A stretch of 64,000 nucleotides of DNA from an uncultured Porphyromonadaceae bacterium (GTDB lineage: Bacteria; Bacteroidota; Bacteroidia; Bacteroidales; Muribaculaceae), in assembly GCA_947175645.1 (NCBI GenBank), contig CAMWNP010000012.1:1-64000 (forward strand), written 5' to 3'. The translations under genes were made by a program, and so were the position numbers. Numbering within the stretch: position 1 is the first letter of the stretch; the number at the start of each line of letters is the position of its first letter. Positions 41,725 to 51,061 of this stretch are shown here, one piece after another. Under the pieces are notes generated by a model. That model saw only the letters and a list, made by a program, of their open reading frames with translations, made no database searches and was not told where the DNA came from.

Positions 41725-42735
41725 ATGAAAACATTTTTTGCTATATTGTCCGTGGTTGCCACCCTGTTGCTTTCCGCATGCGGAGGGGGTGATACCTTCC
41801 GTATCAACGGTGAAGTGGAGGGAATGGGCACCCGTTCCCTGAAATTATATTACTACGACGGTGACCGGCTCAAGACCGGTATGGCTACGGCACTTGACGG
41901 CAAGTTCCAGTATGAGGGCCGGGCGTCACGTCCGGTGTTGATAGCCGTCTCCACAAACCAGGGCACACCCATCGGTTACCTGATGGCTGAGAACGGTGAT
42001 GCCATAACGGTGAAATTTTTTTCCGGACGTCCGGTGATGATGGAAGTCTCGGGGAATGCGGCAAGCGAGAAATATGCATCGTTCGTCAAGGAAAACTACA
42101 ATCTTGTGGCTGCCGGAGCGTCCGACTCACTTAATATGGCTGTAGAAAAGTTCATGGCAGGAAATAACCGGGATATGGCCTCGGCCATGGTTCTGGCTTT
42201 ACATTATGACCTGAAAAATTGTCCTCAGCGCGCCGACTCTCTGCTTGCCACTCTTGACCCCAAGGCCCGTCCATCGCAGATCACTGCCGGATATACCGCC
42301 ATGCTGCAACGTGCGGTCACTGACACCATCAATCTCATCAAGCCGCTGCAGATGTACACCCCCGGTGACTCTATGACCACCGTGAATCCGGCCAACTATG
42401 ACGCCACGCTGATCATGTTCTATGACAACCGCGATTTTTTCACTGCTGCGGTCAAGGACTCGCTCAACAGCATTGCCGCTGACAGGAAACAGAAGGTTGC
42501 CATACTGAACGTGTCGCTTGCCGTTGACACAGCCAAATGGAAAAAGCCGCTGGCTGACAGCGACATTAAGGGGAAAGAGTTGTGGATGCCGGGATCAGTC
42601 AGTTCCCCCGCCCTGCGGCAGTTCGGACTGGAGGAGGTGCCCGCAGTGGTGCTCCTTGATTCTCTGGGTACAGTGATATATAAAGGGAATTCATTCGATA
42701 ACGCCATAAAAACACTGCGTGAGTCATGCTTGTAA
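41725..42735 (+). CDS. DUF4369/thioredoxin-like lipoprotein without a CxxC motif
   Basis: A 336-residue lipoprotein (lipobox LLSAC, Cys19). The N-terminal domain (about 25-110, FRINGEVEGMGTRSLKLYYY) fits DUF4369, found in front of TlpA-like thioredoxins. A helical middle part is followed by a thioredoxin-like C-terminus (about 225-336) with EEVPAVVLLDSLGTVIYKG. The usual WCxxC site is missing: YDNRDFF stands at the position. It therefore cannot act as a disulfide exchanger. It overlaps yifB by 10 bp. Confidence 0.8.
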   Translation: MKTFFAILSVVATLLLSACGGGDTFRINGEVEGMGTRSLKLYYYDGDRLKTGMATALDGKFQYEGRASRPVLIAVSTNQGTPIGYLMAENGDAITVKFFSGRPVMMEVSGNAASEKYASFVKENYNLVAAGASDSLNMAVEKFMAGNNRDMASAMVLALHYDLKNCPQRADSLLATLDPKARPSQITAGYTAMLQRAVTDTINLIKPLQMYTPGDSMTTVNPANYDATLIMFYDNRDFFTAAVKDSLNSIAADRKQKVAILNVSLAVDTAKWKKPLADSDIKGKELWMPGSVSSPALRQFGLEEVPAVVLLDSLGTVIYKGNSFDNAIKTLRESCL

Positions 42736-44267
42736 AGACCTACGGGGCGGCGGTCCAGGGGATTGACGCTATTGAAGTTACCATTGAGGTATCTGTTGAC
42801 AAAGGAATCGGCGTGGCCATAGTCGGACTCCCTGACGCGGCTGTAAAGGAGAGTCAGGAACGCGTGCGCAGTGCGCTGAAGCAATTAGGAATGGAGTTTC
42901 CGCGCCACCACGTGGTGGTGAACATGTCGCCGGCTGATGTACGCAAAGAAGGCTCCGCCTATGACCTCCCCATAGCCGTAGGTATTTCCGTGGCTTCCGG
43001 ACTGGTCACCGTACCCACCCTCGAAGGGTATCTGCTTATGGGTGAACTTGCGCTCGACGGTTCCGTACTCCCCGTCAGAGGTGCGCTCCCAATGGCCATA
43101 ATGGCTCGCGCAAAAGGCTACAAGGGAATGATTCTCCCGGCAGCGAACGTCCGTGAGGCGGCCGTAGTCAACCGTCTGGATGTGTACGGAGTGAGCCATC
43201 TGCAGGAGGTGTTTGAAATACTCACGGGAGAAGGCACTGTCAAACCCACCGTTATTGACACACGCGCTGAATTTGAGAAAGGAGATGATATTGCCGGGCT
43301 CGATTTCTCTGATGTCAAAGGACAGGAAACGGTCAAACGTGCGCTGGAAGTGGCATGCGCCGGCGGTCATAACATACTGCTTGTAGGTCCTCCCGGGGCA
43401 GGTAAGTCCATGATGGCCAAACGTGTGCCCACCATACTGCCCCCCTTCACGCTTGCCGAGGCACTTGAAACCACTAAAATCCATTCCGTGGCAGGCAAAC
43501 TTCAGCGTGGCTCCATGCTGATGACGCGCCGTCCGTTCCGGTCGCCTCACCACACCATCTCGCCGGTGGCACTCGTAGGAGGTGGCACAGACCCGATGCC
43601 GGGTGAGATTTCACTGGCCCACAACGGGGTGCTTTTCCTTGATGAGTTTCCGGAATTCAGCCGTGGCGTCCTGGAAGTTATGCGTCAGCCGTTGGAGGAT
43701 CGTCACATAACCATCTCACGCGCCAAATACACCATTGATTACCCTGCCGGATTCATGCTCGTGGCCTCAATGAACCCCTGTCCCTGCGGTTATTATAATC
43801 ATCCCACGAAACATTGCAACTGTCCTCCGGGAGCGGTACAGAAATACCTCAACCGCATTTCCGGCCCACTTCTTGACCGCATAGACCTTCAGGTGGAGAT
43901 TTTCCCGGTACCGTTCAAGGAACTCTCTGATACCGAACCGGCCGAAGCCAGCGAAAGCATACGCCGCAGAGTCATTGCAGCACGCAAAATACAGCAGGAA
44001 CGGTTTGCCTCATGCAGGGATGTTCACTGCAACGCCATGATGACGCCGGCCATGCTCCGTCAATTTGCCATGCCCGATGCCGAGGGGATGCAACGCCTGG
44101 AAGCAGCCATAAAGAAATTCGATCTCTCCGCACGTGCCTACGACCGCATTCTCAAGGTGGCCCGCACCATTGCCGACCTCGACGGGGTTGAAACCGTGGG
44201 AAAAGAGCAGATAATGGAAGCGATATCCTACCGCAACCTTGACCGCTCCACCTGGGGCACAATATAA
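42726..44267 (+). CDS. YifB/ComM-family Mg chelatase-like AAA+ ATPase
   Basis: A 513-residue AAA+ protein of the YifB/ComM family. An N-terminal Lon-protease-like S5 fold domain (about 1-170) is followed by the ATPase with GPPGAGKS near 221-228 and LFLDEFPEF as Walker B; a conserved CPCGYYNHPTKHCNCPP zinc-like segment lies near 360. ComM works as a helicase that extends branch migration during natural transformation; the role in Bacteroidota is not shown. The overlap with the upstream lipoprotein gene implies coupled expression. Confidence 0.93.
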   Translation: MLVKTYGAAVQGIDAIEVTIEVSVDKGIGVAIVGLPDAAVKESQERVRSALKQLGMEFPRHHVVVNMSPADVRKEGSAYDLPIAVGISVASGLVTVPTLEGYLLMGELALDGSVLPVRGALPMAIMARAKGYKGMILPAANVREAAVVNRLDVYGVSHLQEVFEILTGEGTVKPTVIDTRAEFEKGDDIAGLDFSDVKGQETVKRALEVACAGGHNILLVGPPGAGKSMMAKRVPTILPPFTLAEALETTKIHSVAGKLQRGSMLMTRRPFRSPHHTISPVALVGGGTDPMPGEISLAHNGVLFLDEFPEFSRGVLEVMRQPLEDRHITISRAKYTIDYPAGFMLVASMNPCPCGYYNHPTKHCNCPPGAVQKYLNRISGPLLDRIDLQVEIFPVPFKELSDTEPAEASESIRRRVIAARKIQQERFASCRDVHCNAMMTPAMLRQFAMPDAEGMQRLEAAIKKFDLSARAYDRILKVARTIADLDGVETVGKEQIMEAISYRNLDRSTWGTI

Positions 44268-44286
44268 AATTATGATCTGATTTGAA

Positions 44287-45090
44287 ATGAATATACAAAG
44301 GATCACTTCACTTGATGACCCACGGGTAGCCATCTTTGCCACTCTCACGGAGGCTCAGTTACGCAACAGGCTGGAGCCGGAAAAGGGTATATTCATTGCC
44401 GAAAGTCCGAAGGTGATCAGGGTGGCACTGCAGGCAGGATATGTTCCTGTGGCACTTCTCTGCGAGGAGAAGCATATCTCCGGTGATGCCGCAGATATTA
44501 TTGAAAGTTTGCCGGAGAATGTGGAGGTATTCACGGGTGACCGCGAACTGCTCGCCTCCCTGACCGGCTACACACTGACCCGTGGTGTGCTATGTGCCAT
44601 GCGTCGCCCGGCGCCTCCCCAACCTGAGGTGATTTGCAGGGACGCCCGGCGCATAGTGGTGATTGATTCTGTTGTAGACACCACCAATATCGGGGCTATC
44701 TTTCGCTCGGCCGCCGCGCTTGGAATTGATGCCGTATTGCTCACACGCAGTTCCTGCGACCCTCTTAACCGCCGCTCCATACGCGTTTCCATGGGATCGG
44801 TTTTTCTGGTGCCCTGGACCTGGATAGATGACCCTAACGATGATATGCGCCGCAACGGTTTCCGTACGGCTGCCATGGCCCTGCGCACTGACTCCGTCAA
44901 TATCGATGATCCCGCTCTGCGCAATGAACCGAAACTCGCCCTGATAATGGGAACCGAGGGTGATGGGCTTGCTGACAGCGTCATCAGCGGCGCAGACTAC
45001 ACGGTTTGCATACCAATGGCCCACTCCGTTGATTCACTCAATGTGGCGGCAGCGGCTGCCGTAGCATGCTGGGAAATCACCAAAAGGTAA
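44287..45090 (+). CDS. SpoU/TrmH-family RNA 2'-O-methyltransferase
   Basis: A 267-residue SPOUT methyltransferase. An N-terminal substrate-binding domain (about 1-105) precedes the knotted catalytic domain with motif 1 NIGAIFRSA, motif 2 LIMGTEGDGL and motif 3 IPMAHSVDSLNVAAAAA. It methylates ribose 2'-OH in rRNA or tRNA using SAM. The specific site is not predictable. It follows yifB by 19 bp and is probably co-transcribed with it. Confidence 0.93.
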   Translation: MNIQRITSLDDPRVAIFATLTEAQLRNRLEPEKGIFIAESPKVIRVALQAGYVPVALLCEEKHISGDAADIIESLPENVEVFTGDRELLASLTGYTLTRGVLCAMRRPAPPQPEVICRDARRIVVIDSVVDTTNIGAIFRSAAALGIDAVLLTRSSCDPLNRRSIRVSMGSVFLVPWTWIDDPNDDMRRNGFRTAAMALRTDSVNIDDPALRNEPKLALIMGTEGDGLADSVISGADYTVCIPMAHSVDSLNVAAAAAVACWEITKR

Positions 45091-45097
45091 TTTTACC

Positions 45098-45128
45098 TTG
45101 ACAAAACCATATTTTTGTTGTATATTTG
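45098..45128 (+). promoter_or_regulatory. promoter of the XRE-S24 repressor gene
   Basis: TTG (45098-45100), an exact 20-bp spacer and TATATTTG (45121-45128). The ATG is at 45133, only 4 nt past the -7 box, so the mRNA should be leaderless. Confidence 0.85.
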
Positions 45129-45132
45129 CAAC

Positions 45133-45825
45133 ATGAAAGATAACAACCAGCAAGCAATTATAGGAAGGATAAGGTATCTGATCAAACTCAGCGGCAAATC
45201 CCAGGCCGAATTTGCCCGCATGCTGTCGATAGACCCTTCAAACCTGTCGAAACACCTCAGTGGCAAACTGGCTGTGTCAGACTCACTTATCAACCGTATT
45301 GTAGTAGATATGGGTGTGAGCAAGCAGTGGCTACGTGACGGTGATGACGTGCCTTTCAGCAAGAATGCCGGGATGGTGCTTCCGGTGATGGACCAGCCTG
45401 CCGAACAGGGCAGACCCAACGGAGGCATACCGGTTTATGACATCGATGTCACTGCCGGTTGCACACCTCTTGAAATGCAGTTGACCGCCGACCGTATAAC
45501 CGGATATGTGTCGCTTCCTCGCTTATCTCCGGACACTCTTATAGTACGCGTCAGCGGCGACAGCATGACCCCCGACATCATTGACGGAGGCATGATTGCA
45601 CTACGTCCCGTGGTAAACACCGATACCATTTTCTGGGGACAGATCTATGTTGTGGTAACCGATGATTTCCGGATGGTAAAGTATGTCAGACGTCATCCTG
45701 AGTTACGCGAAAAGGTTGTGCTGCACAGCGCCAACCCCAATTATGACGATATGGAGGTTGACCGCTCCGACATCCGCGCAATGTTCAGGGTAGAAGCGAT
45801 TATCAACTGCCGTATCTGCGGCTGA
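45133..45825 (+). CDS. XRE-type repressor with S24 peptidase-like domain
   Basis: A 230-residue phage-repressor-like regulator. The helix-turn-helix is in the first 65 residues (SQAEFARMLSIDPSNLSKHL). The C-terminal LexA/CI-like domain carries the Ser-Lys pair, Ser in VSGDSMTPD and Lys in FRMVKYV, so self-cleavage is possible. ATG at 45133 is chosen; the longer reading starts at a TTG. No phage genes are nearby, so it is probably a resident regulator, perhaps of a stress response. Its targets are unknown. Confidence 0.9.
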   Translation: MKDNNQQAIIGRIRYLIKLSGKSQAEFARMLSIDPSNLSKHLSGKLAVSDSLINRIVVDMGVSKQWLRDGDDVPFSKNAGMVLPVMDQPAEQGRPNGGIPVYDIDVTAGCTPLEMQLTADRITGYVSLPRLSPDTLIVRVSGDSMTPDIIDGGMIALRPVVNTDTIFWGQIYVVVTDDFRMVKYVRRHPELREKVVLHSANPNYDDMEVDRSDIRAMFRVEAIINCRICG

Positions 45826-45844
45826 AATTTCTGAGAACCATTTT

Positions 45845-46093
45845 ATGAAAACTATCAATTACATTACCACCGGCACATGCTCGCGCCGGATCGACATTGT
45901 GGTGAACGATGACAACTCCGTGGAATCAGTGATTTTCCATGGCGGTTGCAACGGCAATACCCAAGGTATCAGCATGCTGGTGAAAGGTATGCAGGTGAAT
46001 GAAGTCATTGAACGGCTTGAAGGTATCACATGCGGCAACAAATCCACCTCATGCCCTGACCAACTGGCGGCCGCACTCAAGCAACTTTCATAG
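45845..46093 (+). CDS. TSCPD-domain protein (TIGR03905 type)
   Basis: An 82-residue protein matching the TSCPD domain, which also occurs at the C-terminus of some ribonucleotide reductases. Conserved Cys are in TTGTCSRRI, HGGCNGNTQG, ITCGNKSTSCPDQ, which suggests metal binding. It follows the repressor gene by 19 bp and precedes the methyltransferase by 14 bp, and so is probably part of one operon. Function is unknown. Confidence 0.9.
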   Translation: MKTINYITTGTCSRRIDIVVNDDNSVESVIFHGGCNGNTQGISMLVKGMQVNEVIERLEGITCGNKSTSCPDQLAAALKQLS

Positions 46094-46107
46094 ACGATCA
46101 CATATTT

Positions 46108-47499
46108 ATGACACTGAACAGCGATTTCATATCACTTATCACCGGAACCCTTTCGGACATCACCGATCCGGCAAAACTGCTGGATGCCATCACCGCCACT
46201 GACCCGGTGGTGTCGCTTCGCGTTAATCCTCGCAAACCAGCCGTTGTGCCATGGGAAGGTGCGGAACCGGTGGCCTGGTGTGAAAACGGTGTGTATCTGC
46301 CGGTGCGTCCGCTGTTCACTCTTGCACCTGAACTTCATCAGGGAAGAATCTACGTGCAGGATGCATCGTCGATGTTCATACATCTTGTCATCAGGCAACT
46401 GTGTCAATCCTCAGCACCGCTGACCTACATGGATGCATGTGCCGCCCCCGGAGGAAAAACCACTGCAGCAATTGACGCTCTCCCTGCCGGATCCCTTGTG
46501 GTGGCAAACGAGTTTGACCCCCGGCGAGCCGGTGTACTACGTGAAAATCTCGTGAAATGGGGATATCCCGACATTATCGTCACTCAAGGCGACACCGCAG
46601 CGTTCCGCAGAATTGACGGGATGTTTGATATTGTGGCGGCCGATGTGCCTTGCTCCGGCGAAGGGATGATGAGAAAAGACCCTGAAGCCGTTTCGCAATG
46701 GTCTCCCGGTTTAGTGGACGAATGTGTTGAACGTCAGCGGCAAATTGTCAGCAATCTCATGGCATCACTGAAACCCGGCGGATACTTTATCTACTCCACA
46801 TGCACCTTCAACAAGGAAGAGAATGAACGTATGGTGGAATGGATGGCGGATAACTACGGCATGGAATCGGTTTCTGTGGATTTACCCGAAGAGTCAGGAA
46901 TACTCGTCAGCCGCCCACGCAACGGAATGGAGTGTTACCGCTTTATGCCACATCTGGTGCGGGGCGAAGGACTTTTTATGGCGGTGATGCGTAAACCGGG
47001 TGATATCACTGAACACTCTTCGCTGAATGACAATAAGAAAAAGAAGGAGAAAACCCGTTCAAACACCCGTCCTGACAAAATAACAGCCCAATGTGAACAG
47101 TGGATTTCCGAACCGCATAACTACATGCTTACTGTCAATAACGATCTGATTACGGCTTTCCCAAAACATTATCTTCCACAACTTGACATCATCCGTCGGC
47201 ATTGCCGTGTGATTCAGGCCGGTGTGGCCGTTGCTACGGTGAAAGGGAAGGATCTGATTCCGGAGCATGCGCTCGCAATGTCGCCGTTGTTATCTAAGGA
47301 TGCTTTCCCCGGGGTTGAACTGACATTGGAGGATGCGCTGACATACCTGCGGCGTGACTCCATAAAACTTCCTGATAACACTGACCGGGGATTCGTCACG
47401 GTCAACTACGGAGGCTTTCCGCTCGGTTTTGTGAAAAATCTCGGAAACCGCAGCAATAATCTCTACCCGCAAGGATGGCGGATTCTTAGACCCGCTTGA
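46108..47499 (+). CDS. RsmB/RsmF-type rRNA (cytosine-C5) methyltransferase, NOL1/NOP2/sun family
   Basis: A 463-residue SAM-dependent m5C methyltransferase. Motif I is DACAAPGGKT, motif IV DVPCSGEGMMRKDP with the release Cys, and motif VI YSTCTFNKEENE with the nucleophilic Cys. The long C-terminal part (about 310-463) fits the RsmF/YebU layout with PUA-like domains rather than RsmB, which has an N-terminal NusB domain. The likely target is 16S rRNA. It ends directly against the convergent acyltransferase gene, without intervening bases. Confidence 0.92.
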   Translation: MTLNSDFISLITGTLSDITDPAKLLDAITATDPVVSLRVNPRKPAVVPWEGAEPVAWCENGVYLPVRPLFTLAPELHQGRIYVQDASSMFIHLVIRQLCQSSAPLTYMDACAAPGGKTTAAIDALPAGSLVVANEFDPRRAGVLRENLVKWGYPDIIVTQGDTAAFRRIDGMFDIVAADVPCSGEGMMRKDPEAVSQWSPGLVDECVERQRQIVSNLMASLKPGGYFIYSTCTFNKEENERMVEWMADNYGMESVSVDLPEESGILVSRPRNGMECYRFMPHLVRGEGLFMAVMRKPGDITEHSSLNDNKKKKEKTRSNTRPDKITAQCEQWISEPHNYMLTVNNDLITAFPKHYLPQLDIIRRHCRVIQAGVAVATVKGKDLIPEHALAMSPLLSKDAFPGVELTLEDALTYLRRDSIKLPDNTDRGFVTVNYGGFPLGFVKNLGNRSNNLYPQGWRILRPA

Positions 47500-48546
47500 T
47501 CATCTGCCGCCTGAGAGAACCGCTGTCAATTTCGGTGCAAATCTCCTCATGAGCAGATACAACAGCAGCGCTACCGCAACATCAACCGAGAATATCATCA
47601 GATAACATAGCAGTGATGTTAGGTTTCCTGCAGGGTTGATGATGCCCGCCACCGCTGACCTGACAACGGAGGCATAAAGACCATGGCAGGCATATACAAA
47701 GAAAAGTGAGGTGGTGATGACTTGCGGCCAACGGAATCCTTTTTCAACAAACCATCCGCCCACGGATATGAAGAAAAATATCCCCGCCACGGTTGCCGCT
47801 GCCTCCATCCAGGCAGTTCCGGCCAAATACTGCCCGCATATACAGATAATCCACACCGCAAGAACAAGGCCCGTATGCCTCACAATGGTCTGAAGGTCAG
47901 GAATCAGCAGGGCGCAATAACCGCCGATACTGAAAAACATGAATCCCGCACCGATGGAATAGTACTCGAACTCCCACCACCATCCAATGGCTATTATGAC
48001 AATAAGTCCCATGAATCTCAGATACCGGAACATATAGCCTATCACCGGGGTGAAGGGGAGAATAATCAGGAGGTTACGGATAAACCAAAGGACAAAATCA
48101 TAAGGTCCCACGGCATCTTCCACGGGAAGGATATAGAACCCTTTCAACAACGTGACAAGGTCAACATGCATGTCAGAATAGAGCGGAAACCGCCACTCCA
48201 GTGCAGGGGTTTTCTTTAACAGAAACAGCAGCAGTCCTGCTATATTCCATAGCAGGTATGGAATGAGCAGTGAGTGAATCCGGCGCTTCCACTTGGCCAT
48301 GTAACCGCCGGTATCCGGAACGCCGTCACGGAAGAAAAGATAACCTGAAATGAAGTAAAACAGCGGCACCGCAACGGAATAGATGTTGCGCTGCAGAAAC
48401 TCAAGAAGGATATTGAACTGCGGTGCATGCCGCAATGCAGCGGAATAATGATCCTCCGTGAAATTACAATGAATGAGAATGACCGTCATCAAGGCCGGAA
48501 CCTTGACGAAATCAATAATGGCGATATGGCGGGATTTCTCAATCAT
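47500..48546 (-). CDS. acyltransferase-3 family integral membrane protein
   Basis: A 348-residue multi-pass membrane protein of the acyltransferase 3/OafA family, which transfers acetyl or other acyl groups to surface sugars. The start RHIAIIDFVKVPALMTVILIH resembles the family's R-x10-H first helix, and YFISGYLFFRDG follows. About ten hydrophobic segments are visible. It stands alone on the minus strand, with no glycan cluster nearby, so the acceptor is unknown. Confidence 0.88.
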   Translation of the reverse strand: MIEKSRHIAIIDFVKVPALMTVILIHCNFTEDHYSAALRHAPQFNILLEFLQRNIYSVAVPLFYFISGYLFFRDGVPDTGGYMAKWKRRIHSLLIPYLLWNIAGLLLFLLKKTPALEWRFPLYSDMHVDLVTLLKGFYILPVEDAVGPYDFVLWFIRNLLIILPFTPVIGYMFRYLRFMGLIVIIAIGWWWEFEYYSIGAGFMFFSIGGYCALLIPDLQTIVRHTGLVLAVWIICICGQYLAGTAWMEAAATVAGIFFFISVGGWFVEKGFRWPQVITTSLFFVYACHGLYASVVRSAVAGIINPAGNLTSLLCYLMIFSVDVAVALLLYLLMRRFAPKLTAVLSGGR

Positions 48547-48609
48547 ATCAGACTGAAGTTGGAAACACAGACTGGAGGCATGATTGATTGCATCCGCTGA
48601 GAATCCGTG

Positions 48610-49701
48610 TTAATTCCTGGTCTGAATCTCCTTGCGCAGGAATATCTCAGTAGGGAAGTGGTCAGAATATCCGTTAAGGAACACACCTGAGGCAAAGGTA
48701 CGCAGCGGATAACCTTCACGGGTACCTTTGGTATCCTTGAGGAAATCGAAATTGAGCACCTGACACTTCCAGTATTCCAGACTGTTGGAGTCTTTAGGCT
48801 GATTGTCCGGCAGGAGTTGACCTGACACAATTATCTGGTCAAAAAGATTCCATGAACTCTTGTAGGCAAGAGTGCCTATACCTTTGTCAAGCACACGCCA
48901 GAATGGATTGTAGAATCCGTGCAGTTCAGCATCTTTCTGATCACGTTTCGCTCCTAACACCTTGGCGCATGACTTGTCCTGAGGGTCATCATTGAGGTCA
49001 CCCATTATAATGACAGGTTGTGATGGATGTGAAGCCCAAATCTCTTCCGATGTTTTCTTGCACAGGGCCGCTGCAGCCTCACGGTTGGGTGATGACTGTT
49101 CCTGACCGCCCAGACGTGAGGGCCAGTGGTTTACTATCACATTGATTGTGTCACCGGCAAGCACACCGTTGACACACAACTGGTCACGGGTGGGGAAACC
49201 TATGTCAAGACGGGCGTTGGATACACCTAAAACGCGGAACTGACGTGGATTGTATAGCATACCCACATCCACACCGCGGCGGTCAGGCGAGTCATGGTGA
49301 ACAATCTGAAGTCCCCATGGCTTCTTTCCGTTGCTGACAAGATATTCGTCAACCGCTTTCACCAGATCCTCAAGCACGGAGCGGTTTTCTATTTCAGACA
49401 CACCTATGATGGCCGGACCGTTAGGAGTGGTGGAGGTTGTCATCGAACCTATGCAACGTGCCAGATTGGCCAGTTTTGAGCGATATTTGGTTCCGTTCCA
49501 CTGACGCGCACCCTGAGGTGAGAACTCCAGGTCATACTTCCCGTTGTTGTTGATGGTATCGAAGAGGTTTTCAAGATTGTAGAAAGCCACTCCACGGACT
49601 ATATACTTTTTTGAATCGGACTTCTGGGCTGACAGGCTGAATGTGCCCGCAAAAACCATCAGAATTGCAATCAGCAGAAACTTGACAGAATGATTTTTCA
49701 T
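48610..49701 (-). CDS. exported endonuclease/exonuclease/phosphatase-family protein
   Basis: A 363-residue EEP-fold protein with a signal peptide (about 1-25, MKNHSVKFLLIAILMVFAGT). Active-site blocks are YNLENLFDT, GVSEIENRSVLED (metal Glu), VNHWPSR, IMGDLNDDP (Asp, Asn) and SDHFPTE (Asp, His). Members include DNases, phosphodiesterases and sphingomyelinases; an extracytoplasmic nuclease or phosphatase is likely. The gene starts about 160 bp beyond the acyltransferase start (upstream of it) and is probably separate. Confidence 0.92.
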   Translation of the reverse strand: MKNHSVKFLLIAILMVFAGTFSLSAQKSDSKKYIVRGVAFYNLENLFDTINNNGKYDLEFSPQGARQWNGTKYRSKLANLARCIGSMTTSTTPNGPAIIGVSEIENRSVLEDLVKAVDEYLVSNGKKPWGLQIVHHDSPDRRGVDVGMLYNPRQFRVLGVSNARLDIGFPTRDQLCVNGVLAGDTINVIVNHWPSRLGGQEQSSPNREAAAALCKKTSEEIWASHPSQPVIIMGDLNDDPQDKSCAKVLGAKRDQKDAELHGFYNPFWRVLDKGIGTLAYKSSWNLFDQIIVSGQLLPDNQPKDSNSLEYWKCQVLNFDFLKDTKGTREGYPLRTFASGVFLNGYSDHFPTEIFLRKEIQTRN

Positions 49702-49812
49702 GAAAAATAAACTTAAGCGGTTGATTTTATGCGGTAAAGTTACTCAAACTTTTTTAAATTACAACGCTTCCGGCACGTTTTTGTCTCGGTCCGACGCTGC
49801 ATTTGTCAAAAG

Positions 49813-50793
49813 TTACAGAGATTCTTTCTCTGTTTTGATTTCCTCGTTATCCACCGGATCCGGTTGGTCATTGTGTTCATGGTGGACATTAGGATTGATC
49901 TTGACTTTCATCTCATCAAAACCTTTGCCATACACACCGTTCACATTTGCCTGTGTGACCAGCGCGTTACGGTCTATGCTTTTGATTATTCGGTAGATTG
50001 TAACTGACTCAATCTTGCGGCACATGACAATCAGCATCTTAACCTCATGCTTGCTGTACCATCCCATTCCGTTGATTACAGTGCATCCGCGGTTGGCCTC
50101 GTTGTTGATTGCGGTTGCTATCTCCTGCCAGTATTTTGAGAAGATGGTGAACTGCACGGCCTGACGGTTGGTGTTGATCATATAGTCGGCCACTCCTGAT
50201 ACAATGAATATGGTGACATATCCGAACACCACATTCTCGAAATCGGCATCCGGAACAATCAGAAGTATGGCGGTGACGATGAAGAAGTCAGTATACTGAA
50301 TCATGCGGCCTATGCTGACATTGGTTTTCTTTGACACCATTGCAGCGACTATATCCGTTCCGGCTGTAGAACCGTTATGCACGAACGCCATTCCTATACC
50401 AACACCACAAAGTATACCTCCGAGGATGACACTGAGGAACTTCTGACCGTGAACCAGCGGTTCGGGAAAGAATGGTACCATCAGACCAATCATGAGCGAT
50501 ATGACGGTCGCTCCGAAAACCGTGCGGATAACAAACTGTTTTCCAACTATTTTATATGCGAAGGCAAGGAGGGTAAGATTAACCACATACATTGTTATGG
50601 CAACCGGAACACCCCAGCCGAACAAACGTAATGTGAGATAATATATGTCCTGTCCCAATCCGGCCATGCCGCCTATGACCACACCCTCCGGATTAAGGAA
50701 TGCCGAGAATCCGAATCCGTAAAGGAATATTCCGAACACTATGAAAAAATAATCACGTATGTTAAGCCATAGATCCTTCGTTAACTTTGTCAT
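49813..50793 (-). CDS. YitT-family integral membrane protein
   Basis: A 326-residue YitT/DUF161-DUF2179 protein: about five to six membrane segments (first half, from FFIVFGIFLYGFGFSAFLNP) followed by a soluble C-terminal DUF2179 domain (about 220-290). ATG at 50793 (MTKLTKDLWL) is chosen because the longer reading begins with TTG inside a -7 box (TAATTTTG, 50940-50933); the leader is then about 130 nt. The tail HEHNDQPDPVDNEE is acidic and variable. Transport function is unproven. Confidence 0.88.
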   Translation of the reverse strand: MTKLTKDLWLNIRDYFFIVFGIFLYGFGFSAFLNPEGVVIGGMAGLGQDIYYLTLRLFGWGVPVAITMYVVNLTLLAFAYKIVGKQFVIRTVFGATVISLMIGLMVPFFPEPLVHGQKFLSVILGGILCGVGIGMAFVHNGSTAGTDIVAAMVSKKTNVSIGRMIQYTDFFIVTAILLIVPDADFENVVFGYVTIFIVSGVADYMINTNRQAVQFTIFSKYWQEIATAINNEANRGCTVINGMGWYSKHEVKMLIVMCRKIESVTIYRIIKSIDRNALVTQANVNGVYGKGFDEMKVKINPNVHHEHNDQPDPVDNEEIKTEKESL

Positions 50794-51061
50794 TGCATGA
50801 TGATTAGAATGGTAAACAAGATATTGATGCAGGGTTGTTTCATCAGCATTTTCCTGCTTCCGGAACGTTTGTCCGCCACTGAAGCGGAGGCATTTCCTCA
50901 CAGTCTCAATCTGACTGACCTTTTTCTTCCGCAAAATTACATATTTTTTAGTTGTTAAATAAGTTTATCCCCATTTTTTTTGTAAACGATATGAAATTGC
51001 ACTCCACATATCCTGAACCAACACCCTGTTACTGATGTTATCATAGTATATTCACACTATT

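Noticed and set aside
42885..43553. A 222-codon minus-strand open frame
   Set aside because: It is antisense to yifB, a secure gene; high GC at third positions produces long antisense frames.
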